Virus record (IMG/VR): IMGVR_UViG_3300042888_001941
Location: 1-64,000 of that record
Source: a virus
DNA length: 64,000 bases
Strand: one strand, 5' to 3'
Under the pieces are notes generated by a model. It did not search any database. It was not told the DNA's origin and saw only the letters and a list, made by a program, of their open reading frames with translations. A program made the position numbers and the translations under genes. Below, in pieces: positions 10,201 to 17,846 of this stretch (positions within the stretch are counted from its first letter, which is position 1; the number at the start of each line of letters is the position of its first letter).

Positions 10201-11600
10201 GACTTATCATCGTTAGCATCACGAGTCCAAGCATTAGGGACTACGTTTCCGTTAAGGTCCTTATCGCTTAGTGGGCGAGGTGCAGGACGCTGTGCGTCAA
10301 ACTTCTTGTTCTCTTCAGCACGCTGCTGCTGAGTCCTAGCAATATCTTTAAAGTCAACAACATCTTCTTCAGTAGCTCCAGGAATTCTTGCAAGAGGAAG
10401 CTCGCCGCTTTCTTCTTCAAGGCGAGCAATCTCCTTGTCAAACTCTGGCTGATCCTTTTCAATAAGCGCATTAGCCTCGGCCCAGTTGCGAGCATTTCCA
10501 ACTGTGCCTGCTGGGCGTCCGTCCGCATTGAGACGTGTAACAGATTGTGGTTGACCGTTTGGTCCAGGGATAACTGCGTAGTTATCGTCTGATACATAGT
10601 AAGGACCTTGCTTCTTCCAACCAATTGGTAGTTCTTTGCGAGCGCCAGATAGGTCTGAAACTGAAGGGATGTCCTGGTCAAACTGATCTTTAAATGATGG
10701 CTCCTCTGGAGCTTCCATTCCTGGAATACGTGCTTGGTACACTGCGGCATTGCTACTGCTAACTGGGTACAGTCCAGGTTGAAGTCCAGGTACTCCTGAA
10801 ACTTCAATAAGACCAAATTCAGATGTTAATGATGTACCTGTTGCTGTGCGCTCTACAATACTGTTTGAGCCAGCGCCGACGTAGTTACCACGGGCAACTT
10901 GAATTGAGCCATCAGGCAAACGGAAGCGGAAGTTAATGCCGCGACCCATTTCAACCCACTGGCCAAAACGGTCACGCCACTGTAAAGCAACACGTGCTCT
11001 GCGAGCTGCAGAAGAGTTACCACTGCTAAACGCTGCTGTGATAGCAGTTACGTCATCAATCTTAAAGTACGCAGGGACCGCAGACGCCTGTAATGAGCGA
11101 AGGCGTAGAAACGCGTGCTCACGCTCGATAGACTCAGGCGGAAGCGAGTGGGCCATAGCAACAAGAGGGCGAGCCTCATCTGAGATTGCAGGGTCAGCCG
11201 CAATCCACTCTGCGTACTTCTTGCGAAGGTCCTCACTGGTTAGTGACGCATTAAGAGGAGACAGCGGGTGTCCCTTTGGAAGAAGGTCCGCATGCTTAGT
11301 GCTAACACTTGCAAGAAGAGTCTTTTGATTCAAACTAATAAACTTTGTGACCTCGCGTAGAACTCCGTGATTGCGAGACTCTTCTGGGAGTGATGCAAGC
11401 TCCTTCATCGCGCGAGCCATAACAATCAACGCAGCGCGTGGTGTTACATGACGCTCAGGTAGTGCTGTCTCATTGGCTGCGTGAACAAGCGAAAGGACCT
11501 GGTCGTTAAGAGCCTTTTCGCTCTTAGCCTTTGCCTTTGCTGACTGCGCAACCTTACGATTAGAGTTGCGGTCAATCATTCTGTTGATTGGTGAGTCCAT
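4290..11600 (-). CDS. 2436-residue multidomain head-associated protein with kinase-like C-terminus
   Basis: Start ATG follows an AGGAGAAT ribosome site and sits 2 nt after the upstream stop. The N-terminus is basic and helical. The middle is very acidic and holds internal repeats: YKVDFDALRDEETLEQIGL and YTVDFETLGSSDMFEDIPGL head two similar 75-residue units, with a third degenerate copy. A second repeat family begins TDDPRRLATKFSLSDLV / TDNPRILAADYNPADLI. A KOW-like segment lies near residue 1640. Around 1880-1930, KKGFASAYNRYMENWYIANG looks acetyltransferase-like (weak). The C-terminal 260 residues show protein/lipid-kinase features: VK near 2182, a Glu in SEVEAN, DRHDAN near 2296 and IDHG near 2317. 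Placed between portal and protease, it may be packaged and ejected; that is inference. Confidence 0.7.
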   Translation of the reverse strand: MDSPINRMIDRNSNRKVAQSAKAKAKSEKALNDQVLSLVHAANETALPERHVTPRAALIVMARAMKELASLPEESRNHGVLREVTKFISLNQKTLLASVSTKHADLLPKGHPLSPLNASLTSEDLRKKYAEWIAADPAISDEARPLVAMAHSLPPESIEREHAFLRLRSLQASAVPAYFKIDDVTAITAAFSSGNSSAARRARVALQWRDRFGQWVEMGRGINFRFRLPDGSIQVARGNYVGAGSNSIVERTATGTSLTSEFGLIEVSGVPGLQPGLYPVSSSNAAVYQARIPGMEAPEEPSFKDQFDQDIPSVSDLSGARKELPIGWKKQGPYYVSDDNYAVIPGPNGQPQSVTRLNADGRPAGTVGNARNWAEANALIEKDQPEFDKEIARLEEESGELPLARIPGATEEDVVDFKDIARTQQQRAEENKKFDAQRPAPRPLSDKDLNGNVVPNAWTRDANDDKSYTREMPLRDGGTYPIIARLNDDGTYIAGHSGGWIPAEGTDGRGPSRRFESWDEIDNQGVPGLVDYLNDTFTKDNPIVRDKDAVMYYVDEDGNRVPGAAPQTEPTTPEQVKKAEQDLRRNMEKNLPPREFPQEPRDDRYDARVVTEDFVEIDKSTLDALNKKMREDSTGEYNMEGVTFAPDNYGNVVMYPDGWEPGDKIIGRIEDDGGIDWESDEQYDKYAEKVNEALRGIGNATSVESKNYKVDFDALRDEETLEQIGLDPDGDYENSEILDAWLKANSLDGRVKVKLLTDGYGGPESVLEIPEDAKADFVKAYGDFEEGVTFQDLIDDGMIEEAKGSSGPGERYTVDFETLGSSDMFEDIPGLEDEDPTEMTEQEALAKWLEGKGLDKLGVKVVSTSEDGLTKRVTFDIPTDAKDAFNEAYGLDLDENLGDGVDKVGGPGEPPSGSGPVDTSRGIWGSTNSIEKPDGKEYDIILAEMDDLWDDEKTIMQHIVDQANDLGIYVDLSPQQTGLAFGDERVVRFTFPEKTVSEELARKLIGDGPDSNEDGILMSRLSTQEDWEEALQDITGSGPDEPPSPGGGTLPKAPSPSTPGSPALFGDFDKPAGAYQLRTTEYEPEGRIDEESTDFTDDPRRLATKFSLSDLVAAFTQALIGRPNDDAMQDILDANVGDDDDLPDLADLEDVTNAPARRAGEVSGTGSGALEFNAGEEFVLAEALYNAVYEAGGDPNRVIANAYDAVNGNRNNVRKLLDAQGGVSSPEDVQLIEDMTDEIRQIKEADPDDESPAYKRSESEKKITGSLIENVPVDYDNPDYFDMDTDPYIPSVPDIDENGYTDNPRILAADYNPADLIDQMLDAITDGSGVALLDFGGDAGVAEVPAEALRDALQLLNINTNEILFNLRDESNDMSEEEAIKRLSREDIRWDAQKGLYTDVNGEVLDGDAVDAAGLDSSLVDAPDPDIRLLNPEEPPAPATEAAPGSSVEFAPFSDALADINEEDPSTSPQTVLMLDDAANALVGIFSNGMSPDVKFIAYNPNNGILLVQTAETDLEDAKVISIHPNGGAVSLESDADWFLSPGGRAYGWTELPEGVAQAIRQEVALRSPNATPAPAAPAPAAPATEAPASTFVYPGAREAGYSVNNTTLASDGSVVGAGSIVTANRDGKRGTVVSIQNDPEYVRIKFDDGKVAVRSANQIKAVSNPDGSLATAPSGSLAPSPATPSTDVESRLDAPIRPAPNVARSGAAWGINDTSEIPDNIKPLVQEGVVQSDFSAWGDRDAEIAKAATTRASFESLAAALKAVADASDSRDVQAKINADKALNEIVKDIFGSRQGVSFGSEGFSINATSVRSYVRSDAQERQSGKERYSLSIGFLVEKNGREVGDGTRSMSIEVTTDAQGNKTYEATVKNEILRIAGGNKKKGFASAYNRYMENWYIANGIEKVKVFAAGGGSWQGAFVWALNGFNWQDQYIAADVIGLLKRRARTPEEKALVEKLNQKLAASGGDLNSLPTPLEVALVGWYPGAENWLGKEVLIQKPWDGVKHLTPDAREQKQAVNYNQIKNAERRIKAGQNKPNMSANALAQVMDNAFQADNPELGPHMEAIRDALRNNRPLGFLSPAAKAALNSYVSKQLLDKDSKMPMDDLFRLRTGLDAEYRADYDFADPFGGIGEALTDFSVDDFLDNSEALQAAGFTATPLGKYESGQNTTFKVIHKQSGQVFFVKEENLSREWNGVRGLTSEVEANVVLNALGLHGIPDVRASRENLDVFIMSEAGATLPISASPVNAEKMFYDGVVNPEAGNRFFGNNGTFVDMLSNPEDILSMAIIDMLGDSEDRHDANWMVAFDNATNKLRIFPIDHGLINIDTDDDSIASFLGRNWPSAGDVYQSAIPRLIDTAGEARTKEMFLNQVDKLITNLDNPLFQPKGEELAAIIEKWGSYNAFKDAMKERLARIATPGTAENDALAKSMKRNYWKR

Positions 11601-11602
11601 GG

Positions 11603-13429
11603 TTATTCTCCTGTTGCCTTTCTTTGCTTCTTTGGCAGGAGGTCTGCATCTTTGCTTTCATAGAGTTTTGTTGCTAGTTCGTACGCTCGTGAGAAAGGCA
11701 CATCGCCGTCACGGACGCCACGTAACCAGGCGCCTCGTAGGGCTGGGATCACTTCGTATCCCATACCTGAATATTCAGCCATAGAAAAAATTGCGTGCTC
11801 TGGTGAGCCATACTCGTCCGCAGACTTAAGCGCAACCTGGAGAAGTTCATGCTGTAGAACAGCTGCCTCTCCACGAGATGACTTAGGGTGAGCCTTAGGT
11901 AGCAAATCATTGTCCTGCTTGTAATTTGGATTTGCTGGGCGGCCGCTCTTAAGAAGCTTAAGGAATGCGTTAACACGCGCCATTGCCCACTGGTCACGAG
12001 TCTTACCTGGTCTGTGACTTGATGAGAACGCTCCAGCGCCGCGGCGGTATACTGCCTTCAGCATTGGAAGTGTTGCCTTACGTCCAGCCTTTGAGTTCTT
12101 GTTGTGCTCTTCAACCTTATTGCGAAGAGCTGTTTCTACCTTGTCGGAGAAAACAATTTTCTTTGAGCCTGCGGCAGATCCTGGCTTGTTTCTCTTTGAG
12201 CCGTAGATACGGTCCTTCTTGGGAGCGCGGCGTGATGCTGCAAGCTCTGCGTCAGAGTCGTCTGCTGCATTAACAGGGACACAGTTAGGAACCATGTTTC
12301 CCTTCTTGCCCTTCTTCATACCGACCTGCTTGTAACCGTCCCAGCAAGGACTCTTACCAGCTGCAATTAAAGCGTCGTATTCGTGAGCGCTAAGCTCATC
12401 AAAAGGCTCGTCAAAATTAACTGCACTTGCAGTAATCTGGTCGTCCTCAACCTTAACAACGCCGTCAGGGATCACCGCGAAGCGGCACTTGCCGTCGTCT
12501 TCAATAGGCTGTGCAATAATCTTGCAAACGCCAGGACCTTCATACAAAACGCAGTTGATGCACTTAACACCAATATCCTTGACATCGTTCTCAGCCGGAG
12601 GAGTGTACCCAGCCCAGATACCTGTGCGGTCCTCGTTAAACTTTCCGTACTTCTCTGCAATCTCTAAAAGAGCCTTTGCTAAATCTTGCTCCTCGGCAAC
12701 AATAATTCCTGCTGCCATAAGTGCTTCTTGCTGCTCTGCTTGAAAGTCTTCGTACACATCCATACCAACGTGGCAGTGATGGCATGGGCAATCCTCGTCA
12801 CAGAGACAAACGCCACCATCGCTTGACGGACACATACACTCGCCATATCCACAGAGCGGGCAACCATTTGCATCGTCCATGAGCTGCTCAACAACAGGCA
12901 GGACTTCATCAGTCATGTCTGCGTCTAAAGGTTGAACAGCGTCAGATTTTCCCAATGCGTCAGCGCGCTGTGGAGATAAGAAAGATGTTAACTTCCAGCG
13001 TAGCTTCTTATGCTCGTCATCACGGCCCGCGAGGTAATCTGCAATACCTTGCTCGTCAAGATCCGAAGCGATCTTAAACGCGACGTTGATTGACTCAATA
13101 AGAATGTTGTTTGCCTCTAGCAAATCCTGACACATAAGCATCGCATCAGAGCCAACCTCCATGTCGGACATGTTGGACAAGTTTGCAAAGTCTGAAAGCT
13201 TGTAAGGAGCGAGCGCGCCTATCTTGCGGATGTTCTCTGCAACAGGGTCAAACTGCGCGAAGGCGTCTTCGTAGATGTCACTAAAGAAGTCATGAAACTG
13301 TGAGAAGTCACGGCCCATAACATTCCAGTGGTGTCCGTGTGCCTTGGTGTAGAAAACAACGTTGTTACCCAGAAGACGAGCAAGAGCTTCTACAAGCTCT
13401 GGCTTTTCTACACGCATGTTGTGATTCAT
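11603..13429 (-). CDS. Dps/ferritin-like domain fused to phage structural (DUF5824-like) protein
   Basis: 608 residues. Residues about 10-150 match the Dps four-helix pattern: HHWNVMGRDFSQFHDFF, with the His residues 12 apart, then FDPVAE supplying the Asp and Glu at the usual distances. One ferroxidase acidic position (four residues after the second His) is Ser instead of Asp/Glu. Next comes a Cys-rich zinc-like stretch (CPLCGYGECMC, CLCDEDCPCHHCH), then GVKCINCVLYEGPGVC. The C-terminus contains RRGAGAFSSSHRPGKTRDQW, typical of the actinophage DUF5824-like family. It lies 2 nt after the portal gene. It could be a head component that binds iron or DNA; the fusion is unusual and the role is not established. 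Confidence 0.75.
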   Translation of the reverse strand: MNHNMRVEKPELVEALARLLGNNVVFYTKAHGHHWNVMGRDFSQFHDFFSDIYEDAFAQFDPVAENIRKIGALAPYKLSDFANLSNMSDMEVGSDAMLMCQDLLEANNILIESINVAFKIASDLDEQGIADYLAGRDDEHKKLRWKLTSFLSPQRADALGKSDAVQPLDADMTDEVLPVVEQLMDDANGCPLCGYGECMCPSSDGGVCLCDEDCPCHHCHVGMDVYEDFQAEQQEALMAAGIIVAEEQDLAKALLEIAEKYGKFNEDRTGIWAGYTPPAENDVKDIGVKCINCVLYEGPGVCKIIAQPIEDDGKCRFAVIPDGVVKVEDDQITASAVNFDEPFDELSAHEYDALIAAGKSPCWDGYKQVGMKKGKKGNMVPNCVPVNAADDSDAELAASRRAPKKDRIYGSKRNKPGSAAGSKKIVFSDKVETALRNKVEEHNKNSKAGRKATLPMLKAVYRRGAGAFSSSHRPGKTRDQWAMARVNAFLKLLKSGRPANPNYKQDNDLLPKAHPKSSRGEAAVLQHELLQVALKSADEYGSPEHAIFSMAEYSGMGYEVIPALRGAWLRGVRDGDVPFSRAYELATKLYESKDADLLPKKQRKATGE

Positions 13430-13431
13430 CC

Positions 13432-15180
13432 TTATGCTCCTTCTACTGCCTTGTCAATAAGTCCAGAAATTTCATCTTCTGCGGGTGCAGGTGTAGGCTC
13501 TGCAGCTGGTGTAGGCGCTGGGGCTGGTGCACCTTGCTGCTCAAGAATCTGCTGTACCTCGGGAGGAACTGGCGCTACAGAGTCTGCCTGCTGCGCATCA
13601 CGAACAGACTGCATTACGTCTGGAGCAATCGCCGCAATCATCGCCTGAGTAAGCTCTGGAGAGATAGCGCCCTTTTCAATCATCATGCGGATTGCAATTT
13701 CCTTAGCGTCTGGAGCGTCCTGATTTGAGAATCCGTGAGCGCGACGCCATGTCTCATAAGAAATGGCCATCTTCTCAAAGCCTGAGTCAGCATCAGCTGC
13801 GCGGTCATTGCGAGTAGCAACCTGTGAAGGGTCGTACCAAACAACAATCTTCTTTACATCTTCTTCGCTAAAGCCAGAAGAGATAAGCGCTGGGCGTAGG
13901 TAAACAACTGTGAGTGCGTCAGCAATCAAAAGCATCAACGGTTCAATGTGAGCCTTGTATAAAGACTCGTCAATCTGCAGAGCGTTAGAGTACTTAACGT
14001 TTGCTAGCCCTGTAACAATATCCTTAGGAACGTCAAGTCCCTGGAGAATACGCTCGAGGACTCGATCTGCACGTTGTGCAAGCGCTGGGTCAAATGAGCG
14101 TTCAAACTTGAACTGCTTAATTTTGTCGCCAAGCTCTGCAGGTCCGCGAATAATAAGTGGAACAACCGCGCTGGCTGAGTCCTCATCACGAATCGGAGTC
14201 GTCATCGCGTCAATGAGCTGATCCTCAAACTCGTCCTCTGCCTCTTCAACAGTAAGACCTGGATTGAGATCATTCTCATCATCGTATGGATAGTCTGGGT
14301 CTGGAGATGCAGCAACGCTTAAACCGTCTGGTAAGTAGAGAGCTCCTGCGTTAAGTCGTGAGCGAGTTGTCGCGCGGAACGTGCGGTTGAGCAAAAGCAG
14401 CTCTGCGCAAAGATCTAGGAGACCGCGTAAGCTTGAGTCTGCCTCTTCAGAGTAACGTGGGTGTGAACGCCAGATGCGTCCAACAAATGAGCTCTTTGGG
14501 AGTTGAACAACACTCTGTCCAGTGCGTCCGCCGGTTGATAAATCACGGCGTGGAACAATTACATAGTTGTTTCTTGCGTCAAGTTGTAGCTCGTCTGTAG
14601 ATCTAATATCCCATGACTCTGGAACGCCAGTGCCTGGGCGAGCTGGAGACTGAACAAGATAGCACTCGCCAGAAACTACAAGGTTAAGAGCTGCATCCTT
14701 TAGAAGACCAGCTTGTCCACCGTTCGTGGAGTCTAAGCGCGCAAGTGCACGCTCGGCTGCTGCCGCTAAGCGTTCGTCAACAACTTTGCTGCTGTTAACA
14801 CTTACTGGAGACTCAGCAGGGTTGTCAACTGCTGCCGCGTATAAACGAATACGTGAAACAACAGATCCAACCAAGTTAAATGCATACTTGATTTCTCCGA
14901 TAGCGTCGTAGTACTCCCACGCTTCGCCTTGCCAGTCAGCGGACCCTCCGGCACGGCGCTGCTTGAAGTATTCAACCTCGCCCTTGTCATTGAGTTTCAT
15001 CTGAACTGCAGCCGCGGTCATTGCTCGCGGAGTTGAGTATGCTACCGCCTGTGCGGAGTTAATCATTGGATCAATATTAAATGACGTAGGAGCCTGTGGT
15101 GGGGTGACGCGCTGCGCTGCTCTTCGCTGCGCACGGTTACCGCTAGGACGTGAATTGTTATCACGCTTAAATACAGCCAC
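13432..15180 (-). CDS. Portal protein
   Basis: 582 residues, the size expected for an actinophage portal. It forms the dodecameric ring at the head vertex through which DNA is packaged. Supporting features are the central stem/wing pattern (SFVGRIWRSHPRYSEEADS, LLLNRTFRATTRSRLNAG), the segment ILQGLDVPKDIVTGLANVKY, and a proline/alanine-rich C-terminal tail (APAPAPTPAAEPTPAPAEDE). The position directly upstream of the maturation genes agrees. I identify it by overall resemblance to actinophage portals rather than by a single catalytic motif. Confidence 0.85.
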   Translation of the reverse strand: MAVFKRDNNSRPSGNRAQRRAAQRVTPPQAPTSFNIDPMINSAQAVAYSTPRAMTAAAVQMKLNDKGEVEYFKQRRAGGSADWQGEAWEYYDAIGEIKYAFNLVGSVVSRIRLYAAAVDNPAESPVSVNSSKVVDERLAAAAERALARLDSTNGGQAGLLKDAALNLVVSGECYLVQSPARPGTGVPESWDIRSTDELQLDARNNYVIVPRRDLSTGGRTGQSVVQLPKSSFVGRIWRSHPRYSEEADSSLRGLLDLCAELLLLNRTFRATTRSRLNAGALYLPDGLSVAASPDPDYPYDDENDLNPGLTVEEAEDEFEDQLIDAMTTPIRDEDSASAVVPLIIRGPAELGDKIKQFKFERSFDPALAQRADRVLERILQGLDVPKDIVTGLANVKYSNALQIDESLYKAHIEPLMLLIADALTVVYLRPALISSGFSEEDVKKIVVWYDPSQVATRNDRAADADSGFEKMAISYETWRRAHGFSNQDAPDAKEIAIRMMIEKGAISPELTQAMIAAIAPDVMQSVRDAQQADSVAPVPPEVQQILEQQGAPAPAPTPAAEPTPAPAEDEISGLIDKAVEGA

Positions 15181-15218
15181 GCTATACTCCTCGTCTTTGG
15201 TTAACGGAGCGCTTAGAG

Positions 15219-15557
15219 TTAATCATCTAAACGCGCGGTTAGAAGGCTGGATACTGCCGATAGGGCAAATATACACCCGATTAGCAAAGTCATAGTTGGA
15301 AAAGCAGCATAAAAAAGTACGACTGGAAGCGCAACCCACATGGACACGCACCACTCGCAAGTAAAGAGGAATCCTAGGTAGCTTGTCTCTGGTGGAAACT
15401 TTTCCCAGAACGCATTACGGAGCGGGGCAAGAACTTCATCCTTAATGATAAGTCGGGTGATTCTAAACACCGCGAGTGCTAAGATGATGAAGTTGATAGC
15501 GGACATCACCTGGAAGTGTTCAAATGGATTGAAGGTGGTCATTTCGGTTAGTGTCAT
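15219..15557 (-). CDS. Small membrane protein (DUF1360-like)
   Basis: 112 residues if started at the ATG that overlaps the upstream stop (ATGA at 15554-15557). A longer reading from 15629 is possible but lacks a ribosome site and overlaps the upstream gene. Two or three hydrophobic helices flank a conserved cytoplasmic stretch: FRITRLIIKDEVLAPLRNAF and then FTCEWCVSMWVA. This pattern matches the DUF1360 membrane family found in bacteria and phages. Function unknown. Confidence 0.65.
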   Translation of the reverse strand: MTLTEMTTFNPFEHFQVMSAINFIILALAVFRITRLIIKDEVLAPLRNAFWEKFPPETSYLGFLFTCEWCVSMWVALPVVLFYAAFPTMTLLIGCIFALSAVSSLLTARLDD

Positions 15558-15946
15558 GTTGTTGGGTCCTTTACTGAGTCCATCGTTTGGTACGGGCTCC
15601 AGGAGCGAAGGCGTGAGCCGCAATTGCACCCTTTAACGTACTTAAACGCGATGATCTTGCCGGAGCGGGTAAGCGCCTGCGAGTCATCTGATTTATTCCC
15701 AGACCAGTTTAGGTCTTGGAGTCTTTCAGAGAAGATTAGCCGCGGTCCCGTGTGGTGGTCTGCCGCGACTAATAGAACTGAGGATTCGTCGTCCTCTAGG
15801 ACAACAAGGCGTACTTTCTCGAGATAACGAGCGCCAGTATGGATCTTAGAACAAGAGGAAGAGACAAGAACACTTTTGAAGTCATCGGTGATGTCGGGAG
15901 GGACAACCGTGATGTTAGCGGGAAACAGGTCGTGACGTACTCTCAT
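15554..15946 (-). CDS. Conserved phage protein, unknown function
   Basis: 130 residues, overlapping the next and previous genes by 4 nt, so part of the 16.4-15.2 kb operon. It is mixed alpha/beta, with a central LVVLEDDESSVLLVAADHH strand pair. The C-terminus carries GCNCGSRLRSW, a short Cys/Arg motif seen in other actinophage proteins of unknown role. No catalytic motif was recognised. Confidence 0.6.
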   Translation of the reverse strand: MRVRHDLFPANITVVPPDITDDFKSVLVSSSCSKIHTGARYLEKVRLVVLEDDESSVLLVAADHHTGPRLIFSERLQDLNWSGNKSDDSQALTRSGKIIAFKYVKGCNCGSRLRSWSPYQTMDSVKDPTT

Positions 15947-16431
15947 TGAATTGCCTTATCTACACGACGTTTCATCGCGCGATAGGTAACCCCTGACGCA
16001 CGGGCAAGCTCGGACACTGTAACACCCTTAAGAAAGAGCTCTCCTGCTATTACGGTTAATTCATTATTCGCGGTGAAAGAAGCAGACGTGACGGTTGTTC
16101 GTGAGCGGTAACGCCGAGCAAGAGGCGACAGCCGCGCAATGCGCAACTGCTCATCATGTGGAATACCTGGGCTCTTTGGACGTTGTCTTACAGAGCGAGG
16201 CTTCTTCACAGGAGGCGTAGGGGTCGCGGTGATAAACTCGTGGCGAGTGACTTCTTTAATAACCCAGGAGCGAATCGTGCTTCGTCTGCGCGGCGGGTTA
16301 AACGCATCAGCAATAGACTGCAATGTCCAGCCAGCCTCGTGTAGATCTTGGACGCGGCTCCACAATTGATCCTTCACAAGCGTGGCAAGGAACTCTTGCT
16401 CACTCTTTGGAAGATCGGGTGTATGCGCCAT
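15943..16431 (-). CDS. Double helix-turn-helix DNA-binding protein
   Basis: 162 residues. HTH 1 is QDLHEAGWTLQSIADAF, followed by a basic linker. HTH 2 near the C-terminus is GVTVSELARASGVTYRAMKRR, preceded by LSPLARRYRSRT. The second unit is related to those in the proteins at 26231-26833 and 46464-46931, so these form a paralogous phage family. The gene is predicted to be leaderless: TATAGT lies exactly 6 nt before the ATG. It heads the short operon leading to the portal and may regulate the head operon or act in packaging; neither is shown. Confidence 0.7.
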   Translation of the reverse strand: MAHTPDLPKSEQEFLATLVKDQLWSRVQDLHEAGWTLQSIADAFNPPRRRSTIRSWVIKEVTRHEFITATPTPPVKKPRSVRQRPKSPGIPHDEQLRIARLSPLARRYRSRTTVTSASFTANNELTVIAGELFLKGVTVSELARASGVTYRAMKRRVDKAIQ

Positions 16432-16628
16432 AGTGAAACTATATCATCTTCGAAGACGTTTATGTACAAATTGCGGTGATAAGATGATGTACAATTCGAA
16501 GAATCGGTACCTTAAGGTTAAGTGCCTTGGACGTGAGAATGGGTAGCTGTATACGAGAGGCGCTTTCCAATGTGTCTCGAGCGTTTTTTCTACATAATAT
16601 ATTTTTTCTACTTTGCAGGAAAATAAAA
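16432..16628. other. Intergenic region with possible plus-strand RNA
   Basis: No credible gene in 197 bases. The left end carries the leaderless promoter of the HTH gene. On the plus strand there is GCGGTGATAAGATGATG, a 10-bp palindrome ACCTTAAGGT, and then a CGAGA...TCTCG hairpin (about 16553-16583) followed by GCGTTTTTTC, which resembles a terminator. A short plus-strand RNA is possible but no clear promoter was found. Confidence 0.35.
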
Positions 16629-16656
16629 GAAGACCACCTGCTATGAGGTGGCCTTC
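16629..16656. terminator. Bidirectional intrinsic terminator
   Basis: GAAGACCACCT / AGGTGGCCTTC stem with loop gctatg, followed on the plus strand by TTTCTTT and flanked on the other side by an A-rich run. It closes the minus-strand lysis cluster just after the peptidoglycan-binding gene. Confidence 0.8.
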
Positions 16657-16669
16657 TTTCTTTAAGAAT

Positions 16670-17110
16670 TTATACGATTGGATTTACGTTTGGATCTCCA
16701 GCAAAGATAGCTAGGAATGTATCAGTGTCTACTGACTTGTCAGTGACGCCCATTCCTCTGTCCTGTTGGAACGCGTTAACTGACATCATGGTGAGTTCAC
16801 CTAGCCAGCCATCACGATCTCCAACAACATCCTTATAGCCAAGCTCTTCAAGGCGACGTTGTAGATGATGAATGGTTAGAGACTTGCGCTCGAACTTATT
16901 CTCATATACACACTTGCTAAGAAGGACTTCATCCACGTCGCCAGTAACTGCAGCGTTAGCTACAGGCATTGGCGCAGGTGGCTCTACAGGAGCTGGTACT
17001 GGTTCAGGTTGAGGCTCAGGCTCTGCAACAGGCGTAGGTTCTTCTACTACTACCGCAGGTACTTCCTCTACCGTAACCGCAGGGGTTTCGATGTTTTCAA
17101 TATCTTCCAT
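16670..17110 (-). CDS. Peptidoglycan-binding domain protein
   Basis: 146 residues. The first 60 residues are a Pro/Val/Glu-rich linker. Residues about 75-140 form a peptidoglycan-binding type 1 fold: HHLQRRLEELGYKDV, then GWLGELTMMSVNAFQQDRG. No catalytic domain and no clear signal peptide. It lies just downstream of the transglycosylase-like gene and before a terminator, so it may act as a separate cell-wall targeting partner of that enzyme. Confidence 0.7.
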   Translation of the reverse strand: MEDIENIETPAVTVEEVPAVVVEEPTPVAEPEPQPEPVPAPVEPPAPMPVANAAVTGDVDEVLLSKCVYENKFERKSLTIHHLQRRLEELGYKDVVGDRDGWLGELTMMSVNAFQQDRGMGVTDKSVDTDTFLAIFAGDPNVNPIV

Positions 17111-17125
17111 AGGCTTATCTTAATC

Positions 17126-17707
17126 CTAATCTTTTGTTGTTGACTTAGGGAATTTCTTTTCCCATTTGGTAATGAGATGCTCACCCGGAGTTCCATCGTA
17201 AGCATTAGGCCCTAAGCCCCATGATGACCAGTCCGTACCGCCTCGTGTCATGTAGTGCACAATCTGAACGTTAGTAACTGGGTCGAACAGATCCGTATGC
17301 TTTAGTACACCGAACTTCTCATTAAATAGAGCAAGACGGTCTTTGCCTAAGCTACCGATCATGTTAATTTGGAAAATACCGTATGAGTTATCACCGGTGC
17401 TTACCGTATCGTTGTGAGCTACTGGACGGCCGTTAGATTCCTTCATGGCGACAGCCCAGGCAGTCCGCAAGGACTTGCCCTTGAAGCCTACCGTAGACAT
17501 GAGCTCGATGAGCTCGTCATTGGTAAGCGTCTTTGCGCCTCTGAACTTGTCCAGAGGATCTACTACCTTTACCGCTTTAGCTTTAGCTACCGCGGGTTTT
17601 GTTTGGGTTGCATTAGCAGCTGTAGTAGCTACCGCAGCAACTCCGATTGTTAGAGCCGTAATATAGGCTACGGTCGACATTGCTATGGCACGTGTTGTGA
17701 TTTGCAA
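17126..17707 (-). CDS. Exported lysozyme-like/lytic transglycosylase (endolysin candidate)
   Basis: 193 residues from a TTG start preceded by AAGGAGG at about 10 nt. Residues 1-34 form a signal peptide or membrane anchor (VAYITALTIGVAAVATTA). The catalytic domain is SLT/lysozyme-like: AWAVAMKESNGRP with the probable catalytic Glu, then SYGIFQIN, and a C-terminal YDGTPGEHLITKWEKKF. It should cleave peptidoglycan glycan strands. With the binding-domain gene downstream and a membrane protein upstream it forms a lysis cluster. It could instead be a virion wall-penetration enzyme. Confidence 0.7.
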   Translation of the reverse strand: MQITTRAIAMSTVAYITALTIGVAAVATTAANATQTKPAVAKAKAVKVVDPLDKFRGAKTLTNDELIELMSTVGFKGKSLRTAWAVAMKESNGRPVAHNDTVSTGDNSYGIFQINMIGSLGKDRLALFNEKFGVLKHTDLFDPVTNVQIVHYMTRGGTDWSSWGLGPNAYDGTPGEHLITKWEKKFPKSTTKD

Positions 17708-17846
17708 CGCTAGTTCGCCTCCTTAGGTCGGGGATGGGACAACCCAATGCTGACTGCTCATTGAGCTTCTTGCTACCGCTATGCTCCTCAGACTTTAGTC
17801 TGTCCTCTACCGCTTGCATAGGGCCGGAGATAAGAAGGGATAACAT
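17613..17846 (-). CDS. Small ORF overlapping the transglycosylase gene
   Basis: 77 residues. Its ATG follows a strong GGAGGAC ribosome site at the right distance, and a promoter-like TATGGTATAGTT lies upstream near 17895. It runs 95 nt into the next gene in another frame, and its last 30 residues look like frame-shadow sequence. It may be a real leader peptide coupled to the lysin, or only a ribosome site that loads the lysin message. Confidence 0.35.
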   Translation of the reverse strand: MLSLLISGPMQAVEDRLKSEEHSGSKKLNEQSALGCPIPDLRRRTSVANHNTCHSNVDRSLYYGSNNRSCCGSYYSC

